DNA from: UBA12087 sp964370815
Lineage (GTDB): Bacteria > Chloroflexota > Anaerolineae > Anaerolineales > Villigracilaceae
Reading direction: 5' to 3'
DNA length: 64,000 nt
NCBI GenBank assembly: GCA_964370815.1
Contig: CAYJKQ010000002.1
Coordinates: forward strand, 248,001-312,000
Each line of letters begins with the position of its first letter. The stretch's first letter is position 1. Of the stretch, positions 7,892-16,782 are shown piece after piece. A program made the position numbers and the translations under genes. The notes under the pieces were generated by a model, which was not told where the DNA came from, did not search any database, and saw nothing but the letters and a program-made list of their open reading frames with translations.

Positions 7892-9877
7892 TCAATTTTC
7901 CCAATAGATCTCAGCCCAGTGTGCCGGGTGATCCGTGGCAGAGGCAGGAGGAAGCAGGTATACCGGGTCTCGCACCAGCAGGTCATTCGAGATAAAAATG
8001 TGATCGATGCGATTCCTGCCAGACATATCCAAACCTTCGGTGTTGATCCCGCTTGGATAAACACTCATCCATGAATTAGTGAAAACTGAGTCGATCAATT
8101 GGTAGGATTCTTCGGTATCCCGCATATTAAAATCACCCAGGATGATAACATTGACCAGGTTATCTGTGCGCTCCAGGAGCATTTCTGCAAGAGCCAGCTT
8201 TGCCTGATCTGAGCCATCCGGGTGAATGTTATATAAGTTGAATAATTTTCCACCCACTGCAAATTCCACTGCTGAAGTCCCATTCTCATCTTGGTCGCTA
8301 AAGGTGAATAATGTATGCGTATTCTTTAATGGAAAACGGGAGAGTATAGCTGTCCCGTAGCTTCCTGTTATTGTTGTGGGACCGTAATAGGTATGGTAGC
8401 CCAGTTTGTCGGCAAAAAATCGAACATAATCCACATTATTAAGAGAGATGCGGGTTGAGTCGCTTTCCTGTAAAGCCAGGATATCCGGCTTTACCTGCTG
8501 GATGAGAGCCAACTGGCGCAAATAAGATTGCTCCCCACTGCTGTCGTTACCCTGCTGAATATTGTAGGTCATTAATTTCAGAGATGTGATAGGCACATTC
8601 GTGTCCACTTTAATTACAGGGACGAACAACCCATTGGCAGTAACTACCAGGATCGCTACCAGCACCAATCCCCACGCACGAAATTGATCCATGGCCACAT
8701 CATAACCCTGAATTGGGACTTCACGGCGATGAAGATAGAGTAATATACACAATAGACTGCATATTAATAAGAAAGGCAGCCAGAATTTATTCCGAAAAAA
8801 CGGGCTGACCGGCTCAACGTAACCCCACACATTTGTAAAGATATTCATGAACACTAATAACACCAGCGAGAAGCTCCCAAGTAACATACCGGGTGCAATT
8901 TGCCGGGGAGTCGCTTCAATCTGTTGCAGTCGGCTCCAAAATTGTTTTATATCAAAGAAGACCACTGGGAATAACAAAAGCATTAAGATCAGGGGTACCT
9001 GCTGCCATATTGATGGTATACCGATCACAACTGCTTCCGATTGTGGGGTGGCAGGGAAGCTCACCCGGTGTGCCAGGGTGGTACCCACAAGGGCAACAGA
9101 AAAGAGCAGGTTCCAGCCAATCAAAACCCGTTCCGTCACCCACTTGAGGAGATCTGGCTTAAAAAGGATAACTACAAACCAGGCTAATGAAAACACACTG
9201 GTACATAGCACTATTACGGCATATTTTGCATCCGTCCACCGCGCCAATACAGCTGGAGCAGAAAACACGAAATAGATCAGTGTGAGCACCATGAAAATTC
9301 CCAGTACGGATGAGGTTACTCCCCTGGTCTTTGCAGGTTCTGCATCCAGAGTCATACCTGACTCCAATCCGGATAATGTGACGCCCAATAGAACCCCCAA
9401 ACCCCATCCAACCCAACTTCCCGCGGGTGTTAAAGAATAGTCAATACTCGAATTCATGGTTCGCAGCATGGTTGAAATTGCTACCGCCAAAGCCAGACCC
9501 AGGGCTGCATATGATCCTGCTGATGAGCTTCTCTCACCTTTCCATCGAGCTGTCACCAGTAATGGCAGCAGGCATAAGCATGCGGCAGTTCCTAATCCAG
9601 AAACCAGCATTCTCCCGTTGGTATCCAGGATCGGGGTCAGACCTCGCGCCACGAACAGGATTCCAAAGAATAACCATGTTGACCATCCGAGTGCCGGTTT
9701 GCGGATAAAAATCAATAAGACCGGTGAAAAGAAGAATAGCAATCCCAACGCTTTGGCATCCAAAGAAGTGTTGAGCAGATCGAGGGTATAGATGGACGAG
9801 ACCAGAGTTCCAGCCATTTGAATAAAGAATAAAAATAGAATTGCATAAGTGAATATGGGATAAAAAGTTTTCTTCAT
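7892..9877 (-). CDS. Multi-span membrane protein with C-terminal endonuclease/exonuclease/phosphatase domain
   Basis: 661 residues. The first ~420 form about ten to eleven hydrophobic helices. From about residue 430 there is an EEP-superfamily domain: LMTYNIQQGN, DILALQESD (metal-binding glutamate), GTAILSRFPL, NIHPDG, VIILGDFNMRD (catalytic Asp/Asn) and a terminal ATDHPAHW (catalytic Asp/His). All expected metal and catalytic residues are visible, so it should be an active phosphodiesterase or phosphatase, probably acting at the membrane. Whether the substrate is a nucleic acid, a phospholipid or a sugar phosphate is unknown. GGGAGG precedes the ATG. Confidence 0.85.
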   Translation of the reverse strand: MKKTFYPIFTYAILFLFFIQMAGTLVSSIYTLDLLNTSLDAKALGLLFFFSPVLLIFIRKPALGWSTWLFFGILFVARGLTPILDTNGRMLVSGLGTAACLCLLPLLVTARWKGERSSSAGSYAALGLALAVAISTMLRTMNSSIDYSLTPAGSWVGWGLGVLLGVTLSGLESGMTLDAEPAKTRGVTSSVLGIFMVLTLIYFVFSAPAVLARWTDAKYAVIVLCTSVFSLAWFVVILFKPDLLKWVTERVLIGWNLLFSVALVGTTLAHRVSFPATPQSEAVVIGIPSIWQQVPLILMLLLFPVVFFDIKQFWSRLQQIEATPRQIAPGMLLGSFSLVLLVFMNIFTNVWGYVEPVSPFFRNKFWLPFLLICSLLCILLYLHRREVPIQGYDVAMDQFRAWGLVLVAILVVTANGLFVPVIKVDTNVPITSLKLMTYNIQQGNDSSGEQSYLRQLALIQQVKPDILALQESDSTRISLNNVDYVRFFADKLGYHTYYGPTTITGSYGTAILSRFPLKNTHTLFTFSDQDENGTSAVEFAVGGKLFNLYNIHPDGSDQAKLALAEMLLERTDNLVNVIILGDFNMRDTEESYQLIDSVFTNSWMSVYPSGINTEGLDMSGRNRIDHIFISNDLLVRDPVYLLPPASATDHPAHWAEIYWEN

Positions 9878-9936
9878 GAATATTCCTCCCGGTCGATTAT
9901 TTTGATAAGGTGTTCATAAATTTTAACACCCTTAAA

Positions 9937-9971
9937 TCAGGAAAGTCACTCGGTTTCAGCGACTTTCCTGA
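9937..9971 (-). terminator. Hairpin terminator after the GIN-domain gene
   Basis: TCAGGAAAGTC (9937-9947) pairs perfectly with GACTTTCCTGA (9961-9971), an 11-bp stem with a 13-base loop. It lies downstream of the minus-strand gene ending at 10008. The following T-run on that strand is short (TTTAAG). Confidence 0.5.
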
Positions 9972-10007
9972 TGGATCTATTGATGGGTCTTTTTCTTTTT
10001 GTCCGGA

Positions 10008-10976
10008 CTATTTTTCACCCAGATAATTTATACTTCCCAGACCACTCACATTTTTCTGAATGTTTGGGCTTCCATAGTAATTGACCGAACCAACTCCACT
10101 GATTTTTGCAACCAGGTCGTTGACCACCCATATACTTGCGCTACCCACCCCGCTAATATTGGCCGAAGCAGAATTGCTTCTTAATTCTTTCCCGTTGAAG
10201 CTGCCAGCCCCGCTTATATGGACATCCAGTTCCTTTACCTCACCGCTGGCATCAATACTGCCTGCTCCGCTCAGATTTATTTCACAAGTTCCTATCTGAA
10301 CATCAATCAAGGAAGTTTCGCCCGCACCGGAAATAGATAATTTCAATTGATCGCTCTTAATGCCTTCGATTTTCACCTCACCAGCAGAATGGAAATTCAC
10401 CTCACGCAAGTCTTTAACAGTTATGGAAAGCAGGATTTTTTCGGATGGATCAACACGCTGGCTCCAGGCAGATATTGTATTCTCGATGATCAGTTTTCCA
10501 TTAATAACACGTGTATTTAACTGTGGCAGGAGATTGTCATCAGTTTGTACTGTGACAGTGTTGCCTTGACCCTGCTTGATTGTGACGGATACCGGGTAGC
10601 GAATATCCACTCCAGTGAACGCAGTGACTTCACGCTTCTCACTTACGATCACTCCTGAACCGGGTATCCCACCATTTAGATCCGATCCCAGATTGATATG
10701 TGCGAAATTCCATTCTTGAGGTTTATTCCACCCAAACTGAGGAGCGAAGTATATCGCCAGCACGGCTCCCAGAACGATCAGGGCGGAGAACAACATACCT
10801 GCCGAACGCCAGAAACTGCGCACGATCAGACCCACGCCAAGGATCATGAGCAGGTAAGGCCAGATTTGGGTCAATGCCCACAGGTTTTCAGAAGGGATTT
10901 TTCCGAGATTTATCATTAACCAAACGAACCCGGTGGCAATCATAATGAATGGCCAGAACAATGATCTTTGTTTCAT
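10008..10976 (-). CDS. LiaF/LiaI-like membrane protein with GIN (DUF2807) domain
   Basis: 322 residues. The N-terminal ~75 residues have three hydrophobic helices in the style of LiaI/DUF5668 domains (PFIMIATGFVWLMINLGKI and following). After a short linker, a glycine- and serine-rich right-handed beta-helix-like domain runs to the C-terminus, with recurring 'SGAG'/'SGVGS' turns (for example HISGAGSFNG and ISGVGSVNYYG), the hallmark of the putative auto-transporter adhesin 'head GIN' domain. The domain is probably outside the membrane. The gene follows another DUF5668-type gene by 75 bases, so the two probably form an envelope-stress-type operon. AGGAG precedes the start. Confidence 0.85.
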   Translation of the reverse strand: MKQRSLFWPFIMIATGFVWLMINLGKIPSENLWALTQIWPYLLMILGVGLIVRSFWRSAGMLFSALIVLGAVLAIYFAPQFGWNKPQEWNFAHINLGSDLNGGIPGSGVIVSEKREVTAFTGVDIRYPVSVTIKQGQGNTVTVQTDDNLLPQLNTRVINGKLIIENTISAWSQRVDPSEKILLSITVKDLREVNFHSAGEVKIEGIKSDQLKLSISGAGETSLIDVQIGTCEINLSGAGSIDASGEVKELDVHISGAGSFNGKELRSNSASANISGVGSASIWVVNDLVAKISGVGSVNYYGSPNIQKNVSGLGSINYLGEK

Positions 10977-11051
10977 CTTATTATCTCCTATCGTTTTTTT
11001 ATCTTCCTTTATACAAACACACCTTCAGTGCGTAATTCTTCAACAGAATTC

Positions 11052-11645
11052 TTAATTGATTTCAGGTTTCTCGGGATTTTCAATGATCACAGGTTGGTCA
11101 CTGTCATTTGGAGATCGGGAGAACAATCCGGAGCTTTTTACGACCAGGTAAATACCCAGGCAAAGCAGCGCAACCGGGAATACATATCCACGCAATCCCT
11201 CCGGTGCCCCTAAAGAGAAGATGATTTCAAAGAAAGCTCCAAAGATCACGAACATAACAACCCCGACTTCAAACAATTTCAACCCGGCTCTACGACGTGA
11301 TGCATCACCCTGCCAGGCACCCATGATAAATATACCCGCACCGATCGACATCAGAATGACTGTCCAGCTATATGACCAGGTTTCCCATCGACCCGTAAGA
11401 TTTTGAAGAAACAACATCAAACCATTAGTGGCAATAATACTTCCCGGGATAGCCATCCAGGCAAAAGTCTTACCCAATAAGAACATGCCCACAAAAAACA
11501 ACGAGCCAAAACCAATAATGATCAAAGGCCAGGCTATTCCCCAAAACCTTGCTCCCTCAAACAACCTCTCAATGAGGACAAGTGCGCCAAAGCAGATCAG
11601 AACAGAACCGACTACAAGAGCGCCATAATTCCGTTTTTCAGTCAT
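11052..11645 (-). CDS. DUF5668/LiaI-LiaF-type membrane protein
   Basis: 197 residues with about six hydrophobic helices (YGALVVGSVLICFGALVLIE..., WPLIIIGFGSLFFVGMFLLG..., and others) and a polar C-terminal tail, the pattern of LiaF-like TM region proteins. The frame continues upstream to 11684, but AGGAG (on the minus strand, 11657-11653) is followed by three consecutive ATGs; only the last (11645) has normal 7-base spacing, so I start there. It precedes the GIN-domain gene in the same direction. Function is unknown; in Firmicutes relatives act in cell-envelope stress sensing. Confidence 0.8.
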   Translation of the reverse strand: MTEKRNYGALVVGSVLICFGALVLIERLFEGARFWGIAWPLIIIGFGSLFFVGMFLLGKTFAWMAIPGSIIATNGLMLFLQNLTGRWETWSYSWTVILMSIGAGIFIMGAWQGDASRRRAGLKLFEVGVVMFVIFGAFFEIIFSLGAPEGLRGYVFPVALLCLGIYLVVKSSGLFSRSPNDSDQPVIIENPEKPEIN

Positions 11646-11853
11646 CATCATTCTCCTTTTGATTTCTATGAATGGTTCTCTCACCTTGGAACTGATTCAA
11701 CCATAAATTGGTCCCGAAGAGCGCAAATCTCAAAGTCAGATTTGGGTATCCTACGATTCGATACAATTTATTTACGCTTCTGGTTTAGAGAAGTTGCACT
11801 CTTCATACAAAAAAATCAACCAGGCTCAAATTTGACGCGTAAAAATACTCCGG

Positions 11854-11872
11854 GGATTTCATGCTGAAATCC
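11854..11872 (-). terminator. Hairpin after the cold-shock gene
   Basis: GGATTTCA (11854-11861) and TGAAATCC (11865-11872) form an 8-bp stem with a 3-base loop about 30 bases past the cold-shock gene stop. On the minus strand a TATTTTT run follows after about eight bases, so it is a plausible but not ideal intrinsic terminator. Confidence 0.45.
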
Positions 11873-11900
11873 GAAGTCTGAATTCAGAATGTAAGGTTAT

Positions 11901-12101
11901 TTATAGTTTTTTAACGTTGGCAGCCTGGGGACCTTTAGGTCCTTCGACCACTTCAAATTCCACCTCGTCACCTTCGTCAAGCACCTTGAAGCCTTCGGCC
12001 TGGATGGCGCTGAAATGAACGAAGACATCAGCTCCGGATTCGCGTTCAATAAAGCCGAACCCTTTTGTTCTGTTGAACCACTTTACTTTTCCGTTTTCCA
12101 T
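11901..12101 (-). CDS. Cold-shock domain protein
   Basis: 66 residues of a single OB-fold cold-shock domain: MENGKVKWFNRTKGFGFIE contains the RNP1 motif and DVFVHFSAI the RNP2 motif. It binds single-stranded RNA or DNA as a chaperone. The frame is longer upstream, but ATG 12101 has GGAGAAG before it and yields exactly the family length. A strong promoter lies about 70 bases upstream, giving a leader of roughly 60 bases; long structured leaders are common in cold-shock genes, but no known thermosensor fold can be claimed here. Confidence 0.96.
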   Translation of the reverse strand: MENGKVKWFNRTKGFGFIERESGADVFVHFSAIQAEGFKVLDEGDEVEFEVVEGPKGPQAANVKKL

Positions 12102-12170
12102 CTTGTTACTTCTCCACTGATTGCTGCACGCAAACCGGTAAAATGTTTTTAAATAGTTTGCGATATAAAT

Positions 12171-12199
12171 ATTATATAACAAATATCTTTTCGTTACAA
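12171..12199 (-). promoter_or_regulatory. Predicted sigma-70 promoter of the cold-shock gene
   Basis: On the minus strand TTGTAA (12199-12194) and a perfect TATAAT (12176-12171) have a 17-base spacer. The predicted start near 12164 leaves about 62 untranslated bases. Confidence 0.6.
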
Positions 12200-12319
12200 T
12201 CATGTAATTTTAATCAATCAAATATATTTGAAATTTTACTCAAGGTTTTCAACCATTATTACAGGAAGGTTTTACATTATTAGGGCTCTTTGAAACTGTA
12301 GTAGAATCTCTGTGAGAAA

Positions 12320-13099
12320 ATGCGCATGCCCATTGTTCCAGAAAATAACCATTCTACCAAAATGCCTTCTCCACCAGTATCGAACTCGCTGGTGGAATTG
12401 TGTAATGTGTTTAAAATTTACCAAACCGCAGCTGGTGATTTTCCTGCTCTACAGGATGTTTCAACCCAGGTCTTCCCAGGAGAATTTCTGGGAATTGTCG
12501 GCAAGTCTGGAGCCGGAAAATCCACCCTGCTTAATATGATCACCGGTGTGGATGATGTCACTTCCGGGAAGGTACTGGTCCATACCACCAGTGCGACTGT
12601 TTCCATTCACGACATGAACGAAGATGAATTAGCTCTCTGGCGGGGACGTAACATGGGAGTGATCTACCAATCTTTCCAACTCCTTTCCATGTTGAGTCTG
12701 ATCGAGAATGTCATGCTGCCCATGGACTTGTGTGGCTTATATCATCGCAATGAAAGCCGGGAACGCGCCATGGATTTATTACGCCTGGTGGAGTTGGAAG
12801 AACACGCATATAAAACCCCTGACTTGATCTCGGGTGGGCAGCAGCAGCGTGTTGCAATCGCCCGTGCCATTGCCAATGACCCACCCATCCTTATTGCTGA
12901 CGAACCCACTGGCAGCCTGGATTCCGTCACTGCCGACCATATCTTTGCCGTCTTCGAGCGGTTAATCGGAAAAGGCATGACCATCATCATGGTCACTCAT
13001 GACAACAGTCTTGGACCACGCTTCACCAGACATATACAGATCGCAGATGGCAAATTTATCAATGGAAACAATCCTCATTCGATCCTGGAGCGATCATGA
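12320..13099 (+). CDS. ABC transporter ATP-binding protein, MacB/LolD-like
   Basis: 259 residues, a complete nucleotide-binding subunit: Walker A GKSGAGKST (61-69), signature SGGQQQR (171-177) and Walker B ILIADEPTG (190-198) followed by the D-loop and a switch histidine (VTHD). The class is the MacB/LolD/FtsE type that serves FtsX-like permeases. The ~22 residues before the domain are unusual and no strong ribosome-binding site precedes ATG 12320; ATG 12326 or 12362 are alternatives. The stop overlaps the next start (ATGA). Confidence 0.9.
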   Translation: MRMPIVPENNHSTKMPSPPVSNSLVELCNVFKIYQTAAGDFPALQDVSTQVFPGEFLGIVGKSGAGKSTLLNMITGVDDVTSGKVLVHTTSATVSIHDMNEDELALWRGRNMGVIYQSFQLLSMLSLIENVMLPMDLCGLYHRNESRERAMDLLRLVELEEHAYKTPDLISGGQQQRVAIARAIANDPPILIADEPTGSLDSVTADHIFAVFERLIGKGMTIIMVTHDNSLGPRFTRHIQIADGKFINGNNPHSILERS

Positions 13100-14274
13100 A
13101 ACCCGGAATCCAAACGCTTCCAATATCGGAGAATGAGCCCTCTGCCTCCACACAGGAAATGATCCAGTTGCGCCAGGTAACAAAGACCTTTATCAACGCA
13201 GCCGGAGAATTTCGTGTACTGAAAGAATTAAACCTGACTCTGAAAAGCGGTGAATTCGTAGCGATAGTCGGAAAATCTGGCAGCGGTAAATCCACCCTGC
13301 TTAACATGATCACTGGTATTGATTTCCCCTCCTCCGGACAGGTCATTGTTAACGGGGTTGATATTTATAAGATGAATGAAAGCAAAAGAGCCCTGTGGCG
13401 CGGTCGCAACCTGGGAATCGTCTTCCAATTCTTCCAGCTTTTACCCATGCTCAGTTTGCTGGAAAATGTCATGCTGCCAATGGATTACGTCGAGATGTAC
13501 GATTTTGACCAAAGACCTCAACGCGCCATGGAACTTCTCGAAATGGTAGGCTTGGGGAAACAAGCCAATAAGCTGCCAGCAGCCGTCTCCACCGGGCAGC
13601 AACAGAGTGCGGCTATTGCGCGTGCCCTGGCCACCGATCCCCCCATCATCGTGGCTGATGAACCAACTGGCAATTTGGATTCACGCTCAGCTTCCTTTAT
13701 CATCGATCTGTTCGACCAACTCGTTCACCAGGGAAAAACGATCGCCATGGTTACCCATGACCCATCACTTACCGACCGCACTTCGCGCACCATCGTAATT
13801 TCTGATGGTGAGTTGATTGACGAGACCCTCGCCCACGCCTTGCCACTCTTGAAGCACCACCAGATGCTGGAAGCGACCCGAATTCTGGAACATCTTAGCT
13901 TTCAACCCAACACGAATATCATTCAGAAAGACTCTCCAGTGGACTATTTCTACATGATAACCAGCGGTCAAGTGGAAATTGTCTTATGTGGCAGACGGAA
14001 AAAAGATATCAGTGTTGCCAGGTTGAGTGCTGGGCAGTTCTTTGGAGAGGTTGAGTTGCTGCGCGGCGGAAGATCAATCGCTTGTGTCCGGGCTGCCCCG
14101 GAAGGTCCAGTGGAATTGGTAGCTATCCCAAGAAAGCAATTTATCTCCCTGTTGGAAAATTCGACCCTTACCGCCGATAACATTGCCAACCTGGTTCAAC
14201 TCCGTGTTGAAGAGAACCGCTTTGCAGACCGACGGTCACGGCGATGGTTCGGTAAAGAAGTGGTGTCTTTATGA
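13096..14274 (+). CDS. ABC ATPase fused to a C-terminal cyclic-nucleotide-binding domain
   Basis: 392 residues. The ABC domain (about 22-245) is a MacB/LolD type: Walker A GKSGSGKST (59-67), Walker B IIVADEPTG (184-192), switch histidine in VTHD. The signature loop is degenerate, STGQQQS (165-171) instead of SGGQQQR. Residues about 262-352 form a CAP-family effector domain (YFYMITSGQVEIV, then SAGQFFGEVELLRGGRS), which includes the FGE and downstream arginine of the phosphate-binding cassette. The export pump may therefore be gated by a cyclic nucleotide or similar ligand; this is inference. It overlaps both neighbours by ATGA. Confidence 0.9.
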   Translation: MKPGIQTLPISENEPSASTQEMIQLRQVTKTFINAAGEFRVLKELNLTLKSGEFVAIVGKSGSGKSTLLNMITGIDFPSSGQVIVNGVDIYKMNESKRALWRGRNLGIVFQFFQLLPMLSLLENVMLPMDYVEMYDFDQRPQRAMELLEMVGLGKQANKLPAAVSTGQQQSAAIARALATDPPIIVADEPTGNLDSRSASFIIDLFDQLVHQGKTIAMVTHDPSLTDRTSRTIVISDGELIDETLAHALPLLKHHQMLEATRILEHLSFQPNTNIIQKDSPVDYFYMITSGQVEIVLCGRRKKDISVARLSAGQFFGEVELLRGGRSIACVRAAPEGPVELVAIPRKQFISLLENSTLTADNIANLVQLRVEENRFADRRSRRWFGKEVVSL

Positions 14275-16706
14275 TGCGTCCACGCTGGCGTAAGATCTTT
14301 CATGATCTGATCGACAATAAAATGCGCACACTGCTCGTGGTTTTCTCTATTGCTGTGGGTGTTTTTTCGATTGGTGTCATCTCCGGTACTTATGTCATTA
14401 TCTCAAATGACATGAGCGCCAGCTATGCTGCCAACCAACCCATGAATATCGAGTTGCGTACTGGCGCATTTGATTCCAACCTGGTGGATACTCTCAATAA
14501 TTTGCGCACAGTGAAAGCTGCTGAAGGTCGTCGCGTTTTTAACTTGCGGGTGCGCATACCGGGTAATAAACTGTGGACTACACTCGATCTGGTCGCCATT
14601 CAGGATTACAGCAAAATTGAGATCAATTTGCTTCGTCCATTGGAAGGGAGCAGCATACCCTCTTTAAAACAGGTTCTACTAGAAAAGAAAGCCCTGGAAA
14701 ATCTCAACATACCCATAGGCAGCGAACTTGAATTACAGCTTGCAGATGGCACACTGAAGAAACTGACAGTCGCTGGAATAGTTCAGGATCAAACATCTGG
14801 TGCAGGTGACTTTCTCGCGCCTCCGATCGCTTTTATCTCTATGGATACTCTGAAATATCTGGCTCAACCAGAAAGCTTCAACCGCATGTTTGTCATTCTG
14901 GCACAAAATGGAAATGATCCATCCTACCTGAATGAGATGGCGGGCATCTTGAAGGACAAAGTTGAAAAAAACGATGTGATTGTATACCACACCCGCACAG
15001 CCCGCAGTGATCGCCACCCGATGGCGTCAATCGTGGAGGCGGTAATTGGTATTCTGGGAGCCATGGGAGTTCTCATCTTGTTTCTAAGCAGTTCGTTAAT
15101 TGCCAACACACTCAGCGCTTTGCTAAATCAGCATAAACGCCACATTGGCGTTATGAAACTCGTAGGTGGCAGCCAGAAACAGGTATTTGGTATGTACATC
15201 GTCCTGATCCTGGCATTTGGTCTAATTGCTCTCCTCATTGCAATCCCCCTCGGAGGCCAGGGAGCATATGCTCTTTCCGCCTTTGTCGCAGATAAATTAA
15301 ATTTTTCCCTGACAGGTTACCGGATTGTGCCATTTGCATTATTGATCCAGGTTGTGATCGGATTGGCAGTGCCTCTATTAGTGGGTCTATTGCCGGTTTT
15401 GAACGGTTCGCGCGTTACGGTTCAGCGGGCTCTCAGCAACGATCTAACTCTGGATGGAGGTGTCAAGCGTGAGGTTTCCCCCCGAAGTGAATCAGCATTA
15501 GAAAAATATCGTCAACGAATAATGGCCGGATTAGCACTGCGCGGCATACATTTGCCTCGCCCTATGCTCATCTCTCTGCGTAATACTTTTCGGCGCAAAG
15601 GACGTCTGGTTTTGACTCTTTTCACGCTTACCATGGGTGGAGCCATTTTTATTGCAGTATTTAATGTTCAATTCAGCCTAAACCAGTATATTGAGCAAAT
15701 TGGGAAATACTTTATTGCTGATGTGACCCTTGATTTTGATACCCCCTATCGTCTCAAAGAGGTCGAGTTGGACGGATTGCGTGTTCCAGGCGTACAGGCA
15801 GTGGAAGGATGGGCTTATGCCAGCGCGGAGGTATTTTTTGAAGATCAATCCGCTGCCGGGAATGTAACCATCTTAGCGCCACCGGTAGATAGCAAGCTTG
15901 TCGAACCGATCCTTATATCGGGACGGTGGTTACAAGCGGGAGATGAGAGGGCTATTGCTGTCAGCGAAAGTATCCTGGATCTGTTCCCGAACCTGAAACC
16001 TGGCGACAGCCTTCATCTGAAAATAAACGGCAAAGAAGCTGATTGGACTGTAGTGGGTCTATTCCAATTTGTTAATCAAGAAGGCACGTTTGCATATGGC
16101 ACTTACGAATACATTTCGCGTTTGACCCACATGGCAAATCGATCCTTCTCTTTCCGGATAGTTACAAAGGATCACTCCCCGGAGTTTCAGCAAACCATGA
16201 GTGAAGAGTTGGATACTTATTTCCGGAGCCTTGGTTATCACCTTCGGGAAGCACGTACGGGTATGTCCACTTTAAAAACCGCTTCAGAAAGCCTGAATAT
16301 ATTGGTGATCTTCCTGCTCATTATGGCGGTCCTTACAGCTCTGGTTGGTTCTATGGGGTTGGCAGGCTCGATGAGCATGAATGTGCTTGAGCGTACTCGG
16401 GAGATCGGTATCATGCGTTCTATCGGCGCTGGGAACCGTGCCATCACCAGTATGGTTATCGTCGAAGGAATGATCATCGGCAGCATGTCCTGGTTGTTTG
16501 GAGTAGTGATCTCCTTCCCAATCACTTACCTGCTATCCGGCATAATCAGCCAGACAATTTTTAACTCTTCCATTCCAGTAAAATTTACTTTTGCAGGCTT
16601 TGGTCTGTGGCTAATGGTGGTATTGGTGCTTTCAGTTGTTGCCAGCCTGCTGCCCGCTCGAAATGCAGCCAGTCTTACCATTCGCGAGGTGCTTGCTTAT
16701 GAATAA
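14271..16706 (+). CDS. ABC transporter permease, FtsX/MacB type
   Basis: 811 residues with two FtsX/MacB_PCD units. The first has an N-terminal helix (TLLVVFSIAVGVFSIGVI), an extracytoplasmic domain and three helices at about 260-385. The second repeats this from about residue 450 and ends with three helices containing the cytoplasmic loop ERTREIGIMRSIGAGNR, the family's coupling signature. It overlaps the preceding ATPase gene as ATGA. Two ATPases with one double-length permease suggest an asymmetric pump. No tolC-like gene is nearby, which fits a monoderm-like Chloroflexota envelope if the placement is right. Confidence 0.92.
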   Translation: MMRPRWRKIFHDLIDNKMRTLLVVFSIAVGVFSIGVISGTYVIISNDMSASYAANQPMNIELRTGAFDSNLVDTLNNLRTVKAAEGRRVFNLRVRIPGNKLWTTLDLVAIQDYSKIEINLLRPLEGSSIPSLKQVLLEKKALENLNIPIGSELELQLADGTLKKLTVAGIVQDQTSGAGDFLAPPIAFISMDTLKYLAQPESFNRMFVILAQNGNDPSYLNEMAGILKDKVEKNDVIVYHTRTARSDRHPMASIVEAVIGILGAMGVLILFLSSSLIANTLSALLNQHKRHIGVMKLVGGSQKQVFGMYIVLILAFGLIALLIAIPLGGQGAYALSAFVADKLNFSLTGYRIVPFALLIQVVIGLAVPLLVGLLPVLNGSRVTVQRALSNDLTLDGGVKREVSPRSESALEKYRQRIMAGLALRGIHLPRPMLISLRNTFRRKGRLVLTLFTLTMGGAIFIAVFNVQFSLNQYIEQIGKYFIADVTLDFDTPYRLKEVELDGLRVPGVQAVEGWAYASAEVFFEDQSAAGNVTILAPPVDSKLVEPILISGRWLQAGDERAIAVSESILDLFPNLKPGDSLHLKINGKEADWTVVGLFQFVNQEGTFAYGTYEYISRLTHMANRSFSFRIVTKDHSPEFQQTMSEELDTYFRSLGYHLREARTGMSTLKTASESLNILVIFLLIMAVLTALVGSMGLAGSMSMNVLERTREIGIMRSIGAGNRAITSMVIVEGMIIGSMSWLFGVVISFPITYLLSGIISQTIFNSSIPVKFTFAGFGLWLMVVLVLSVVASLLPARNAASLTIREVLAYE

Positions 16707-16782
16707 ATATTCCATTTTTCTTCGAGATGGTAATTTAATCTCGGAGAATTCAGTAAGATGAAAAAATCAAGGAGAATAAACG

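Noticed and set aside
8847..9275. 142-codon plus-strand frame inside the EEP-domain gene
   Set aside because: Antisense to a long gene with a clear family match; composition is not protein-like.
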